From assembly GCF_963576675.1 (NCBI RefSeq), contig NC_088917.1, forward strand, positions 19,062,001 to 19,126,000: 64,000 nucleotides of DNA, in the 5' to 3' direction. The notes beneath the pieces are model-generated. The model saw only the letters and a program-made list of their open reading frames with translations. It was not told the DNA's origin and did not search any database. The position numbers were made by a program, and so were the translations under genes. Position 1 is the stretch's first letter; every line of letters starts with the position of its first letter. Origin of the DNA: Euphorbia lathyris. Lineage: Eukaryota > Streptophyta > Magnoliopsida > Malpighiales > Euphorbiaceae. Positions 10,501-21,249 of the stretch are shown here, piece after piece.

Positions 10501-13500
10501 TGAAACATTTGGGCTTCCCCATGTCAGCAGTCCTTCCCTCAACTGCTTGCTCATTTTCTCCATTTTCTCACGCCCAATTCATTTGGTGCGTGACGGTAAC
10601 ATCAACAGGAGCCCCAACATTGAACCATAGCTCTGATACCACTGTTGGGAATTTTTCTAGGATCGCGACAATTTAGCGGAAGCGATAAAACAATTTTATT
10701 GAATTTATGAGGTTTACAAGAGGGTGTTCTCTAGAAACTTTCTAGAGTTACAATGAGATAAAACAAAAATAGTACACTCCGGTGTTTCCCGAAAATACCC
10801 CGAAATAATTATCTTTACTATTTTTATCTCTCCTCAAAAATAATTAGACTACCCTCTAAATAAACTCTCAAAAAAACTCACAAGGCACAATTGTACCTTC
10901 TCTCAAACTACATTTCTGCTCCACTCTATTCACTCTCCTTCTCTCTTTTTCACAATACTCCTCTTTACTACATCTTCCTCAACTCTCCAATCTCTCTTTT
11001 ATTTTTTCCCACAATTCTATATCATTGGCACCCTAAATCTATGGCCTTATATAGCCATATTCTTGAAGACTTTTTCAACTAATTAGTTAAGAAAGTCAAG
11101 GTTTCATATGTGCCATGATTTGTGCCCATAAATCATGGCACAACTTGTTTGACCATCTTTTTTTTTTAATTACAAATTACAAAAACCATCCATCAATAAT
11201 ACAAATTACAAAAATAATCCCTCATTAATTGGAATATCACAACAATTCCTTTTTCGTTTAATTGTTTTAAATTAATAGTTAATTTTCTCAACAATCTTCC
11301 CCTTAACTATTAATTTAAAACTTTCAATTTTTTTTTTTTTTTTGGATATATATGATGTACTTTCCCATCATCACCTTGTAAACGGAGCACTTCTCTCCGC
11401 AAACAACTTCTCGGTGCACTTCTCACCGAATCAATGATGTACTTTCCCATCATCACCGGAGCACTTCTCTCCGCAAACAACTTCTCGGTGCACTTCTCAC
11501 CGAATCAATTTGTTGATGCACTTCTCATCAACCTTCAACTATTGGAGCACTTCTCTCCAAATTAAGCAAATTCTTCTTCGTCAACATGGTCTGTCACATT
11601 GACACTTTCTTTTCTCTTGTTTCTGCAATTCCATTGCACGCGCCCAAACTTCTTACATGAAACATTTGGGCTTCCCCATGTCAGCAGTCCTTCCCTCAAC
11701 TGCTTGCTCATTTTCTCCATTTTCTCACGCCCAATTCATTTGGTGCGTGACGGTAACATCAACAGGAGCCCCAACATTGAACCATAGCTCTGATACCACT
11801 GTTGGGAATTTTTCTAGGATCGCGACAATTTAGCGGAAGCGATAAAACAATTTTATTGAATTTATGAGGTTTACAAGAGGGTGTTCTCTAGAAACTTTCT
11901 AGAGTTACAATGAGATAAAACAAAAATAGTACACTCCGGTGTTTCCCGAAAATACCCCGAAATAATTATCTTTACTATTTTTATCTCTCCTCAAAAATAA
12001 TTAGACTACCCTCTAAATAAACTCTCAAAAAAACTCACAAGGCACAATTGTACCTTCTCTCAAACTACATTTCTGCTCCACTCTATTCACTCTCCTTCTC
12101 TCTTTTTCACAATACTCCTCTTTACTACATCTTCCTCAACTCTCCAATCTCTCTTTTATTTTTTCCCACAATTCTATATCATTGGCACCCTAAATCTATG
12201 GCCTTATATAGCCATATTCTTGAAGACTTTTTCAACTAATTAGTTAAGAAAGTCAAGGTTTCATATGTGCCATGATTTGTGCCCATAAATCATGGCACAA
12301 CTTGTTTGACCATCTTTTTTTTTTAATTACAAATTACAAAAACCATCCCTCAATAATACAAATTACAAAAATAATCCCTCATTAATTGGAATATCACAAC
12401 AATTCCTTTTTCGTTTAATTGTTTTAAATTAATAGTTAATTTTCTCAACAAGTTTTTAGTATTTTTTTAATCCATATATAAAAATCTGGCTTACATGTCG
12501 CCTACTTGTTTTTCCAACCACTATTGCCGGAATTTGGGTAAAATGGCTACAGGAGAAACCAAATGTAAAGTCTGATGATTTTGATGTTAAGAAATCAAGT
12601 TTTATGGCATTAGTATTCCATTCTTAATACTTGGAGGATCATGAGTGTAATTACCCCTAAGATGAAAATAGCAGACAACAACAGTTCCTCTCATCTTTGA
12701 CGAGTGACAAGAGTAATTAGACACATATTCACCTAACATGTATATTAATCACAAATCAAAAAGCAGAAGAGTTTATTTGGCATAATTAATTAACAAGCTA
12801 ACCCATTGGAAAGTGTTTCTCCTAACTAGCTGTTATGGTAATTATGTGAAATTTCAGTTTTCAGGAAGGGTGACTTATAATGGACATGAGATGGACGAAT
12901 TTGTCCCACAAAGAACATCAGCATACATTAGTCAGTATGATCTCCATGCAGGAGAAATGACTGTTAGAGAAACACTTGAGTTCTCTGCAAGATGTCAAGG
13001 GGTTGGAACCCGTTATGGTCAGCAACAATTCATTATGAATATGGAGCCCTATGTGGATAATTATAGAGGGTTTGGTTGGACTAATTGTTGTCTAATTCTG
13101 AAATTATGCAGAGATGTTAGCAGAATTAGCAAGAAGGGAAAAGGCAGCAAATATCAAACCAGATCCTGATATTGATATCTTCATGAAGGTAAAGAGGCAG
13201 TCATGCTTGTGGAACTTTCAATTATAATTCCTTTTCACAATTAGAATAAGAAATTTTATACACTTTTTATGATAAAGTATGCTTTGATGCTTGGAACTCT
13301 GTAGGCAGCTGCACTAGAAGGGCAAGAGACCAATGTTGTCACAGATTATATTCTTAAGGTACAAAGTTACAGCTCATTTAGGTTTAAATTAAGGAAAGAA
13401 GAAAAAGCATTTTGAAGCCACTGATCATTTTGAAATATGTTGATTAGATTTCTGATCTTTTAATTTGATATGTTGAGCCTTTGATGATCAATTGGAAAGT

Positions 13501-16500
13501 TAGCTGTGAATATCAAACACGGTTAAAAGTCGTTGCTCATTTGCATTTGAAATTGCATATTAATAGTTCGAAAGCAGCTTTTTTATATGTCCGATGTAGC
13601 TACAAGGAAACTGTAAAAACTCATTTCGAACTGTAGAAAATACAATTTCGGAGCAGATGAAATGAATCGTGCGCTTTTAGTTGATGTTCAGAGCTAATTG
13701 TCTTGTTAATCAGAGACTCAATATGTGTCATTATAACTAATCAAGGGCTCAATGTGTCAAACTGAAATATTAGAGACTTCATCAACAAAAACGAAAAATG
13801 AGAGGCCTCAAGATCTCAAGATGCTTTTTCCTTGAATAAATAATGCACTTTCAGGAATCTATATCATTAGTCTTTCCCTGTTCAAATTATACAGATTTTA
13901 GGACTTGAAGTATGTGCTGATATCCTAGTTGGTGATCAAATGACAAGAGGAATTTCTGGCGGGCAAAAGAAGCGAGTTACAACAGGTGAAACGTAACGAT
14001 ATCCATATATGGTATCATAGATACTAGTACATAATTCTGTTCTACTTTTAGCTGATGATAATCAATTGCAAGACTTCAATATGCCACTTATATATACCTT
14101 ACTGTATTTAGAAACTCAGTTGAAGCCTTGTAATTAAGGAAGAGAAAAAATCTTACTGTATTCTGATATAAAAAGGGCGGCCCGGTCGCACTACGCGCCC
14201 CGCTGAGCGAGGGTCCGGGGAGGGGTCCCACCACAAGGGTGTATTAGGGGCAAGCCTTCCCCTACCAATTTATTTGGCAAGAGGCCGCTCCTAAGAATCG
14301 AACCCGTGACCTCTTGGTCACACGACAACAACGTTTACCGTTGCGCCAAGGCTCGCCCTCTGATATTACTGTATTCTGATATATGTAGGGGAAATGCTGG
14401 TCGGACCAGCCAGAGCGCTTTTCATGGATGAGATATCAACTGGTTTGGACAGTTCAACTACTTTTCAAATTGTGAACTCGCTCAGACAATCAATCCACAT
14501 TCTCAACGGAACTGCTCTCATTTCTCTTCTACAGCCAGCACCAGAAACTTATGACCTTTTCGATGACATAATTCTTCTTTCAGACGGACAAATTGTATAT
14601 CAAGGTCCACGAGAGAATGTGCTTGAGTTCTTCGAATACATGGGCTTCAAATGCCCCGAGAGAAAAGCAGTTGCTGACTTCTTGCAAGAAGTAATTCTTA
14701 TACTGATCACAAGCTTTCCTGTATACATCATTATCAATATTTTAAGAAAGTTCAGCTCATTAATAAGCTTCTTCTATCGGAATGTGATAGGTAACATCTA
14801 AGAAAGATCAAGAACAGTACTGGACGCTTCATGACCAGCCTTATAATTTTGTTTCCGTGAAAGAATTTTCGGAAGCATTTCAATCATTTCACGTTGGTCG
14901 AAAGTTGGGAGATGAACTTGCTATACCATTTGACAAGTCCAAAGCTCATCCTGATTCTCTAACTACTAAAAAATATGGTGTCAGCAAGAAGGAACTTCTG
15001 AAAGCTTGCATTTCAAGAGAATATTTGCTCATGAAGAGGAACTCATTTATATACATTTTTAATATGACCCAAGTGAGTAGTAATCTTTCTTCATTTCATT
15101 CTTTTTCTATATTATTTTCCTTTTCATATTATTGGAAGGATAAAATTTCTAGTTCCAACATCATGATAAGGAATTTGCAAAGTAGACAATAGAAGTTATA
15201 TCCTATGTAAAGCTAAAAAAAAAATCATGGCAAGGATTTGCAAATCATCGAAATCCAAAATTAGAACATGAATTGATGTTAAGTCAATTACTTATTTGTC
15301 TTCTTTCAATTTCAGCTTCTTATACTGGCTTTCATAACAATGACAATATTTCTAAGAACGGAGATGCACCAAGACACAGAAGCGGATGCTGGGATATACA
15401 TGGGAGCCCTTTTCTTCACAGTCCTCACTACTGTGTTCAATGGATTCTCAGAACTTTCAATGACCATCATGAAACTCCCTGTCTTCTACAAGCAAAGAGA
15501 CCTTCTCTTCTACCCTTCATGGGCATATGCACTTCCTACATGGATTTTGAAGATTCCGATCACTCTTGTGGAAGTGGCTGCATGGGTATTCATGACATAC
15601 TATGTTGTAGGCTATGATCCAAATATTGGAAGGTGGGGAAACAAGCATCACTGAATATTTCACCTGTAGTGGTCCAGAATTATCTCAAAAGTTTTCTTGA
15701 TGACAGGTTTTTCAAGCAGTACTTGATACTCCTACTCACTCACCAGATGGCATCTGCACTTTTTCGACTGACAGCAGGACTAGGAAGGAATGTAATTGTT
15801 GCTAATACAGTTGGGGCGTTTGCATTGCTTGCTTTACTAGTTCTCGGAGGATTTGTCATATCAAGAGGTGACTTAGATATAAATAAATATGTTTAACATA
15901 AATTTTTTCCTTATGAAACAATTTAAATTGATAAGGAGATGAATCCATGGTGTTACATCAGATAATGTGCAGTCATGGTGGATATGGGGCTACTGGTTCT
16001 CACCAATGATGTATGTTCAGAATGGTATTTCTGCAAATGAATTTCTTGGGAAGAGATGGAATCATGTAAGATTCTTTTTCTTAAATCTGGACACTTTAAA
16101 AGAAATCACAGATTTGCATGAAATAACTTGATGAAAATTGGTATCATTTAACGAAATTCGTTTCTTGCAGTTTCTTCCTAATTCAACAGAGCCATTGGGA
16201 GTTGCTTTCATGAAGTCCCGTGGACTTTTCCCTGAAGCATATTGGTATTGGATTGCAGTTGGAGTTCTGACAGGATATATCTTCCTTTTCAATTTCCTTT
16301 TCACTTTGGCACTAAAATATCTAGATCGTAAGTTCCCTGAATTGGGTTTTATGTTTTCAAACATGTGGTATATATTCTGATAATCAACTACTTCAGCATT
16401 TGAGAGGCCTCAAACAATAATATTAGAAGAGGTCTATGCTGAGAAACATGCTATTGGAACTGGAGAGTATATTGATCAATCATCTAAAGGAAAGAACTCT

Positions 16501-19500
16501 CCAGGTGAGTCACAAGATAGTTGCTATTTAATTTCTGTCTGTCATGATGTAACTGATAATATTGATTACTATAAATACATTCCAGAAAGAGACATTATGA
16601 ATGGAAGAAATGCATCATCAAAGCCTACAGCCACGGACAGCTTTAGATATGCAAGTCAAAACAGGAAGCGAGGAATGGTTCTTCCTTTTCAGCCCCTTTC
16701 CATCACTTTTGATGAAATCAGATATTCTGTGGACATGCCACAGGTACCTTAATATTTTTGCTAAGAATAAAGTAGAGGTGCAAATTCAGGTTATCATTTC
16801 AAAATCATGTTATGTTCTATATGTTTGATATGATTATATATGTTATACAAGAAATTTGATAATCTTGGTGTTGTGTCAGTTGAGTTGTCTCTGTAAATCG
16901 TGTTATCAGTGCCAGAAATTGCCACCCCTAGAAGAAACCATGTATTATATACAGAAAGATAACCACACAGCTAAAATTGAAGGGATTTGTTGAAAAGATG
17001 AGCTAATTGTTTTTCTTTCATATAGCTATGTTGTTTGACAAAAGAAAAAAAAATTCCCGGTGCAAATTCTGTATAACTTGGATGGTTTAAGCATTCTTAT
17101 ATGATTACCATGTCAAATTCCTTGCAGGAAATGAAAGCTCAAGGTATTACTGAACATCGTCTGGAACTTCTGAAGGGTGTTAGTGGAGCATTTAGGCCAG
17201 GAGTTCTAACAGCTCTAATGGGTGTGAGTGGTGCTGGAAAGACCACTCTAATGGATGTCTTGGCTGGACGAAAAACAGGTGGTTACATTGAGGGAACCAT
17301 CACAATATCTGGATATCCGAAGAAGCAAGAAACTTTTGCTCGCATATCAGGATACTGTGAGCAAACGGATATCCACTCCCCACACGTTACAGTACATGAG
17401 TCACTGCTTTATTCTGCGTGGCTTCGGTTACCTCCTGAGGTCGATTCTGATTCAAGAAAGGTATACTTCATTGCTTCAGTAACCTTTTATCATTGAAAAC
17501 AGGAAACTGTTTTGACTTGCTATATCAGGTCTGCAGTTTTTAATGATCAGAAGAAGCAACAGTTCAACAGAAATGAACATTCTTTTTTCGCTTTTCGGTT
17601 TTCCATCAGGTTATTGACATTAAATTTAATTGATGGATTTCAGATGTTCATTGAAGAAGTTATGGAGCTTGTTGAGCTGACCTCTTTAAGAGAAGCACTT
17701 GTTGGATTGCCTGGAGTAAATGGTCTATCAATCGAACAACGCAAACGACTGACTGTTGCTGTCGAGCTCGTCGCCAACCCGTCTATAATCTTTATGGATG
17801 AGCCAACCTCTGGCCTTGATGCCAGGGCAGCAGCAATAGTGATGCGAACAGTGAGGAACTGGGAGAACTGTTGTGTGCACAATACATCAGCCTAGCATTG
17901 ACATATTTGATTCTTTTGATGAGGCAAGACTCTTGTCTTTGACACTTTGTTAAGGAAATTTATAATTTCTAGCTTTTTTTCGGCCAAGTGTAAGATCTAA
18001 TTACTTTGCTTCTCCTTACAGTTATTTTTATTGAAGAGAGGAGGGGAAGAAATTTACATGGGTCCAGTTGGCCGACATGCTTGCCATCTGATTAACTATT
18101 TCCAGGTTAGACTAGTAATGCATAATGCTGTAGAAACTCTATCCAATCTTTTAGACTTGCTACTAAGTTGCTGACAATGGGGATTCGGAAAATTTTATAG
18201 GACATTGAGGGAATTCCGAAGATTAGAGATGGTTATAATCCTGCAACTTGGATGTTGGAGATTACCACTGCTGCACAGGAATCAGCTCTTGGGGTTAATT
18301 TCTCTGATGTATATAGAAACTCAGATTTATACAGGTCAGAACACAAAGTTAATTACTTGTCATGAAATTTGTTGTGAACAATAAATTGTTTGAAAGTTGT
18401 TTCATAAATATTGAAGGAAATGGAATTATTAGAATATATCACTGTTTAAACAATCAAATTTAATGAAAATTCTAGGAGAAACAAATCCCTGATCAAGGAA
18501 CTAAGCAGTCCTCCACCGGGTTCAGATGATCTCTACTTCCCAACTAAATACTCCAGGTCCTTCCTAACCCAATGTATAGCTTGCCTATGGAAGCAGCATT
18601 GGTCATATTGGCGAAATTCATCATATTCTGCAGTTAGACTCTTATTCACAACAATCATAGCATTGTTGTTTGGGACAATATTCTGGAATCTGGGCTCCAA
18701 GAGGTATACGTATATGTTTAAAATACTGTCTACTTAAGGCCTTATCGGTCTCTAACTCGAACGAAATGTTGGTAAATTGCAGAGGAAGAACTCAAGATCT
18801 CTTTAATGCAATGGGTTCCATGTATGCCGCTGTGTTGTTCTTAGGATTTCAGAATTCTACATCAGTGCAGCCAGTTGTGGCTATTGAAAGAACTGTATTT
18901 TATAGGGAAAGATCAGCTGGAATGTATTCTGCATTGCCATATGCCTTTGGACAGGTAATTATTCCTAAAAAGGAGCACATAAATTCAAATAAAAAACTTA
19001 GGGATGTTCAGTTCAACCGTTAGCTAATAGCTATGTTGCACGGACACCGGGAAACCTTATTCTGAAAAACTTAGCCTTCATAACAGATACGGATACAAAC
19101 ATGAAACATAGAAACTCTACTAAAAAAGAGTGTATGTGTAGGCTAATAGTTGTTGTTGTTAGTTGTTAGTTGTTTGATGCTATTAGTTGATTGATAATTT
19201 TGTGGAAATAGAAAAGATGATTTTCTCAAAATTATATAAAAGCTCTAAAAAAGAGATTTTCGTGAAAAGCTCTAAAAAGAGCTTTTCTTTAACAGCTATT
19301 GTTTCCATTAAAAAACTATCGGATGTTGTTTTATAAACCTAACCAAACACTACGTCTTTTTGTTGTTTGGAGTAAAAAGCTAAAAGAAGTTCCGAAAGCG
19401 GAAACAAACACTCTTTTAGTGTCCGTTTGGTATTCCTTTATGTAGCTTCTTTTTGTTGTTTTACTCCAAACCGATAAAGTGTTTAATTAAGATTGAGAAA

Positions 19501-21239
19501 CAGCCGTTGATTGCTATTTTGGAAAGAAAACCAGCTAATATCTAACAGCAACAACAAACAGTAAACAGGAACAGCCGAACCAAACAGGCTCTTAATTATC
19601 TTACTTTATACTTGATTCTACAATAATTCATTAGAATTGAAAGGGAACTGAATTTGATTGCCTCTTTGCAGATTATGATTGAAATACCATACATTTTATT
19701 CCAAACTATAAGTTATGGGACAATAGTGTATGCTATGTTGGGATTTGAGTGGACAGCTATCAAGTATTTTTGGTATCTATTCTTCATGTATTTCACCCTA
19801 TTATTCTTCACATTATATGGAATGATGACTGTTGCTATCACACCCAACCATAGCATTGCTGCTATTGTTTCCTCTGCTTTCTATGCTATTTGGAACCTCT
19901 TCTCAGGATTCATCATTCCTCTAACGGTAATAATATATGATACTATAACTTCTCAATTTGCTCCCATTTTTTTGTGTTTCTTCAACAAATTTTCAAAGGA
20001 TTTAAAATAACCTGAGGCTCTTGATTTACTCATTGAGTTCCTGATCTTTTATTTTTACAGTTCATTTGTAGATTTATACATTGAAGCATTGATCTTTTAT
20101 TTTATAATTACGCCCTTAAATCATTTATAAACCTACAGATTGAACCCCTATGAAAGGCCTCAATTAGTGTTTTTAAGGGATTTTAATGTGCAGGTTTATA
20201 AATAATCAAGGGTTTAATTGTGTAAAACAAAAGATTAAGGATTCGATATGTGAGTTTTATAAAGGGATAAGGGTCAAATTTACCGTTTAGGGTTCTTTGG
20301 AAAGATTAGTTTTACACTTGGCGTACAAAATGATCCAATATTAACTCCATATCTACAATGGGCCAGGATCAATACTGGTCCCCTCTACTCAGATGATGCC
20401 ACATTAGCTCAACGGTTGATGCGTCATTATTTGAGTGGAAGAACTAGTACTGGTCCCGGTCCACAGTAGAACTTCTCCCATATTGAGAAAGTTAAAACTA
20501 AGCTAGAGTTTCAGTATGAGAATAACATTGGATCATTTTGTATAATAAAAGTAAAATTGATCATCTCAAATAATATTAGGAGCAGAATTTGCCTACAACC
20601 TTTTTTATAAATGATCAAGAGTTAAGTAGATGAGGAATTTAATAGGCCTAATACATCCTTAGTCCGTGTATTTGTTCAGAAAAGTCAATCACGCCCTTAT
20701 AATCTTTTAACATCCTATTTACCTCCTAAACTTTTTTAGAGTGACCCATTGACCCATGAATCCACGTGGCAAAACAATGAGAGATTTTGGATAAATTGAA
20801 ATGCGTATCACCTTTAAACAAATTCAAGGGGGTCAATAGATTACTTGCAGTTAACTTTTCTGAACAAGTACAAAGAGTTAAAATGTATAAACGAAATTAA
20901 TATGTAAAAACAACAAAGTTGTAGTCTTTTCTGAAACAGAAGTCATGGGTTTGACTAAAGATGATGTTTTGCATATAACAGAGGATTCCAATCTGGTGGA
21001 GATGGTACTACTGGGCTTCTCCTATGGCTTACTCATTATATGGATTAGTTGGTTCACAATTTGGAGATATAATGGAAACATTAGACAATGGTGAAACAGT
21101 TGAACATTTCGTAAGGACTTATTTTGGGTTTGAACATCATTTTATTCCAACTGTTGCTGCCATTCTTGTTGCAGCCTGTATAGTACTCGGATTCGTGTTT
21201 GCCTACTCAATCAGAACTTTTAATTTCGAGATCAGATGA
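4552..21239 (+). CDS. PDR-type ABCG transporter gene, 24 exons, frameshifted in exon 18
   Basis: Full-size ABCG pump with the NBD1-TMD1-NBD2-TMD2 order, a plasma-membrane exporter of metabolites, hormones or toxins in this family. Exons inferred from splice sites and phases: 4552-4874, 4966-5086, 7339-7427, 7532-7616, 12858-13017, 13112-13188, 13305-13358, 13895-13985, 14389-14690, 14791-15072, 15316-15632, 15707-15867, 15962-16065, 16171-16327, 16397-16504, 16586-16743, 17128-17460, 17644-17923, 18022-18105, 18201-18334, 18476-18703, 18783-18954, 19672-19926, 20982-21239. All junction phases agree. Walker A motifs are GPPSSGKTT (residues 184-192) and GVSGAGKTT (895-903). The start has AAG before and G after the ATG. 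Exon 18 is 280 nt where 291 keeps frame; as written, translation stops at TAG 17893-17895 after 1,057 residues instead of about 1,447. Every other exon is intact, so decay is recent or the gap is a sequencing error. The substrate cannot be told; the family group resembles NtPDR1/AtABCG40. Confidence 0.9.
5335..5770. repeat. GC-rich CCCGT/ACGGG repeat segment in intron 2
   Basis: Both ends are rich in related words (GTCCCGTTCGTCCCGCGGG on the left; CGGGGACGGGGATG and CCCGTTTACATCCCTA on the right) with an AT-rich middle. This is the composition of a known kind of plant hAT-related MITE, but clean ends and a target duplication were not found, so the class is a guess. Confidence 0.4.
5794..5982 (-). 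mobile_element. Au-like SINE, copy 1 (intron 2)
   Basis: On the minus strand it begins GAGGGCGAGCCTTGGCGCAA, has an A box (TTGGCGCAACGGTAAAACG) and a B box (GGTTCGAGTC), then a tRNA-unrelated body ending GACCGGGCCGCCCTTTTT. It is flanked by an exact 19-bp target duplication TAAATTTGAGCTAAACAAA (5775-5793 and 5983-6001). The promoter boxes and T-tailed end match the plant Au SINE family. It sits inside the larger Mutator-like element. Confidence 0.9.
6020..6513. mobile_element. Mutator-type MITE in intron 2
   Basis: A 494-bp element with terminal inverted repeats of about 80 bp (left GGGTAAATTTCAAATAAAAC; right end its complement) and a perfect 9-bp target duplication ATATATTTT (6011-6019 and 6514-6522). 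Length of the repeat and of the duplication point to Mutator-like transposition. No coding capacity. Confidence 0.85.
7617..8333. other. Intron 4, left part
   Basis: AT-rich intronic DNA between exon 4 and the LTR array. Apart from a poly-A run near 7917 and an (AAT)n tract near 8222 no feature was recognised. Confidence 0.5.
8334..8982 (-). mobile_element. Array LTR 1 (649 bp)
   Basis: First LTR copy. It carries a minus-strand TATA element (GGCTATATAAGG, complement at 8735-8746). Differs from the other three by a few bases, for example CTCCCC against CTCCTC near 8523 and AACCAC against AACTCTC near 8557. Confidence 0.9.
8983..9487 (-). mobile_element. Array internal domain 1 (505 bp)
   Basis: Purine tract next to LTR 1 and primer site 9475-9486 next to LTR 2. 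The centre (about 9045-9240) holds short direct repeats around GGAGCACTTCTCTCC and CGGTGCACTTCTCACCG, the second a near-palindrome. No coding frame. Confidence 0.85.
9488..10138 (-). mobile_element. Array LTR 2 (651 bp)
   Basis: Second LTR copy, nearly identical to LTRs 3 and 4, with the same minus-strand TATA element and TG...CA ends. Confidence 0.9.
10139..10642 (-). mobile_element. Array internal domain 2 (504 bp)
   Basis: Same content as internal domain 1; shares CTTCTTCG with internal 3 where internal 1 has CTTTTTCG, so copies 2 and 3 are the closest pair. Confidence 0.85.
10643..11293 (-). mobile_element. Array LTR 3 (651 bp)
   Basis: Third LTR copy with the same ends and TATA element. 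Confidence 0.9.
11294..11799 (-). mobile_element. Array internal domain 3 (506 bp)
   Basis: Third internal copy, differing mainly in the length of the poly-T run near 11330. Confidence 0.85.
11800..12450 (-). mobile_element. Array LTR 4 (651 bp)
   Basis: Last LTR; in element orientation this is the outer 5' start and it abuts the right-hand AGTTT duplication. Confidence 0.9.
12451..12857. other. Intron 4, right part
   Basis: Intronic DNA between the LTR array and exon 5, ending in the acceptor ATTTCAG. Nothing else recognised. Confidence 0.5.
13359..13894. other. Intron 7 of the transporter
   Basis: A 536-bp intron with GT start and AATTATACAG acceptor. No repeat could be firmly identified. 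Confidence 0.6.
14171..14365 (-). mobile_element. Au-like SINE, copy 2 (intron 8)
   Basis: Same family as the copy in intron 2: A box TTGGCGCAACGGTAAACG, B box GGTTCGATTC and the same 3' half. Target duplication of 18 bp TTACTGTATTCTGATATA at 14153-14170 and 14366-14383. The right copy of the duplication ends five bases before the exon 9 acceptor TGTAG, so the insertion duplicated the region just upstream of the splice site. Confidence 0.9.
15316..16327 (+). other. TMD1 of the transporter (exons 11-14)
   Basis: First ABC2-type membrane domain. Hydrophobic stretches such as [25 protein letters not shown] and [19 protein letters not shown] alternate with the conserved [19 protein letters not shown] loop and the extracellular WWIWGYW...MYVQN region that are typical of PDR proteins. 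Confidence 0.85.
16744..17127. other. Intron 16 of the transporter
   Basis: A 384-bp intron (GTACCT start, CCTTGCAG end) between the linker and NBD2. No repeat recognised. Confidence 0.6.
17128..18105 (+). pseudogene. NBD2 of the transporter, broken by an 11-nt deletion
   Basis: Second cassette: Walker [10 protein letters not shown], signature region [18 protein letters not shown] and Walker [17 protein letters not shown] are intact. After AVRTVRN-type sequence (near 17859) the DNA goes directly to GGGAGAACTGTTGTGTGC, 11 nt shorter than PDR genes need here; the downstream peptide [21 protein letters not shown] continues in another frame. The H-loop His therefore falls after the shift. In the written frame TAG occurs at 17893. 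Intron 18 begins with GC rather than GT (GAG/GCAAGA). Confidence 0.85.
17924..18021 (+). other. GC-AG intron 18
   Basis: The phase-0 boundary [11 protein letters not shown] places the donor at GAG/GCAAGA and the acceptor at CTTACAG/TTA. The donor is GC, not GT, but otherwise fits the AG/GCAAG consensus of minor GC-AG introns spliced by the major spliceosome. Confidence 0.75.
19418..19592. mobile_element. Possible small MITE in intron 22
   Basis: Left AGTGTCCGTTTGGTATTCC and right complement AGAGCCTGTTTGGTTCGGC are related terminal sequences of a type common in plant hAT-like MITEs. The preceding 400 bp also contain GTTTGGT/AACCAAAC and TAGCTAATAG/CTATTAG words in both orientations, so several small insertions may be nested. 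No target duplication was resolved. Confidence 0.4.
19927..20642. other. Intron 23, left part
   Basis: Intronic DNA following exon 23. Contains runs such as ATCTTTTATTTT repeated twice, but no element with defined ends was recognised. Confidence 0.5.
20651..20888. mobile_element. MITE-like inverted repeat in intron 23
   Basis: The left 40 bp (with TTTGTTCAGAAAAGTCAA) and right 40 bp (with TTAACTTTTCTGAACAAG) are inverted copies with few mismatches and start/finish with ATACAT/ATGTAT. Length about 240 bp, non-coding. A target duplication was not found. Confidence 0.55.
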
Positions 21240-21249
21240 TGATTACCGC

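Larger units (their letters stand above)
8334..12450 (-). mobile_element. Tandem LTR array (4 LTRs, 3 internal domains) in intron 4
   Basis: Order LTR-internal-LTR-internal-LTR-internal-LTR with a period of about 1,155 bp. LTRs are 649-651 bp with TG...CA ends (TGTTGGGAATTTTT... and ...TTTTCTCAACA), internals 504-506 bp. Each internal starts, in minus orientation, with a tRNA-iMet primer site (GCTCTGATACCA on the plus strand) one base from the LTR and ends with a purine tract AAGGGGAAGAT. The whole array has one 5-bp target duplication, AGTTT, at 8329-8333 and 12451-12455. No protein is encoded. It is a TRIM-like non-autonomous element that is present as a concatemer in antisense orientation to the transporter. 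Confidence 0.92.
7532..14690 (+). other. NBD1 of the transporter (exons 4-9)
   Basis: First ATPase cassette. Exon 4 carries Walker [10 protein letters not shown]; exon 5 the [19 protein letters not shown]-loop region; exon 8 the signature region [10 protein letters not shown]; exon 9 Walker B ALFMDEIS followed by [11 protein letters not shown] (PDR signature region) and the LLQPAPE switch. All known catalytic motifs of the cassette are present. Confidence 0.9.
18476..21239 (+). other. TMD2 of the transporter (exons 21-24)
   Basis: Second membrane domain with [10 protein letters not shown] entry, [13 protein letters not shown], the [20 protein letters not shown] loop, [23 protein letters not shown] and [36 protein letters not shown], closing with the usual PDR ending RTFNFEIR before TGA 21237-21239. 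It is intact but downstream of the exon 18 frameshift, so it would not be made from this copy. Confidence 0.85.

Noticed and set aside
14171..14365. tRNA gene suggested by A and B boxes
   Set aside because: The boxes belong to a SINE head with target duplications; no full cloverleaf is formed.
17512..17643. Extending exon 18 upstream as the open frame suggests
   Set aside because: The acceptor TTTCAG at 17643 and the phase-0 junction with exon 17 place the exon start at 17644; the upstream part is intron.
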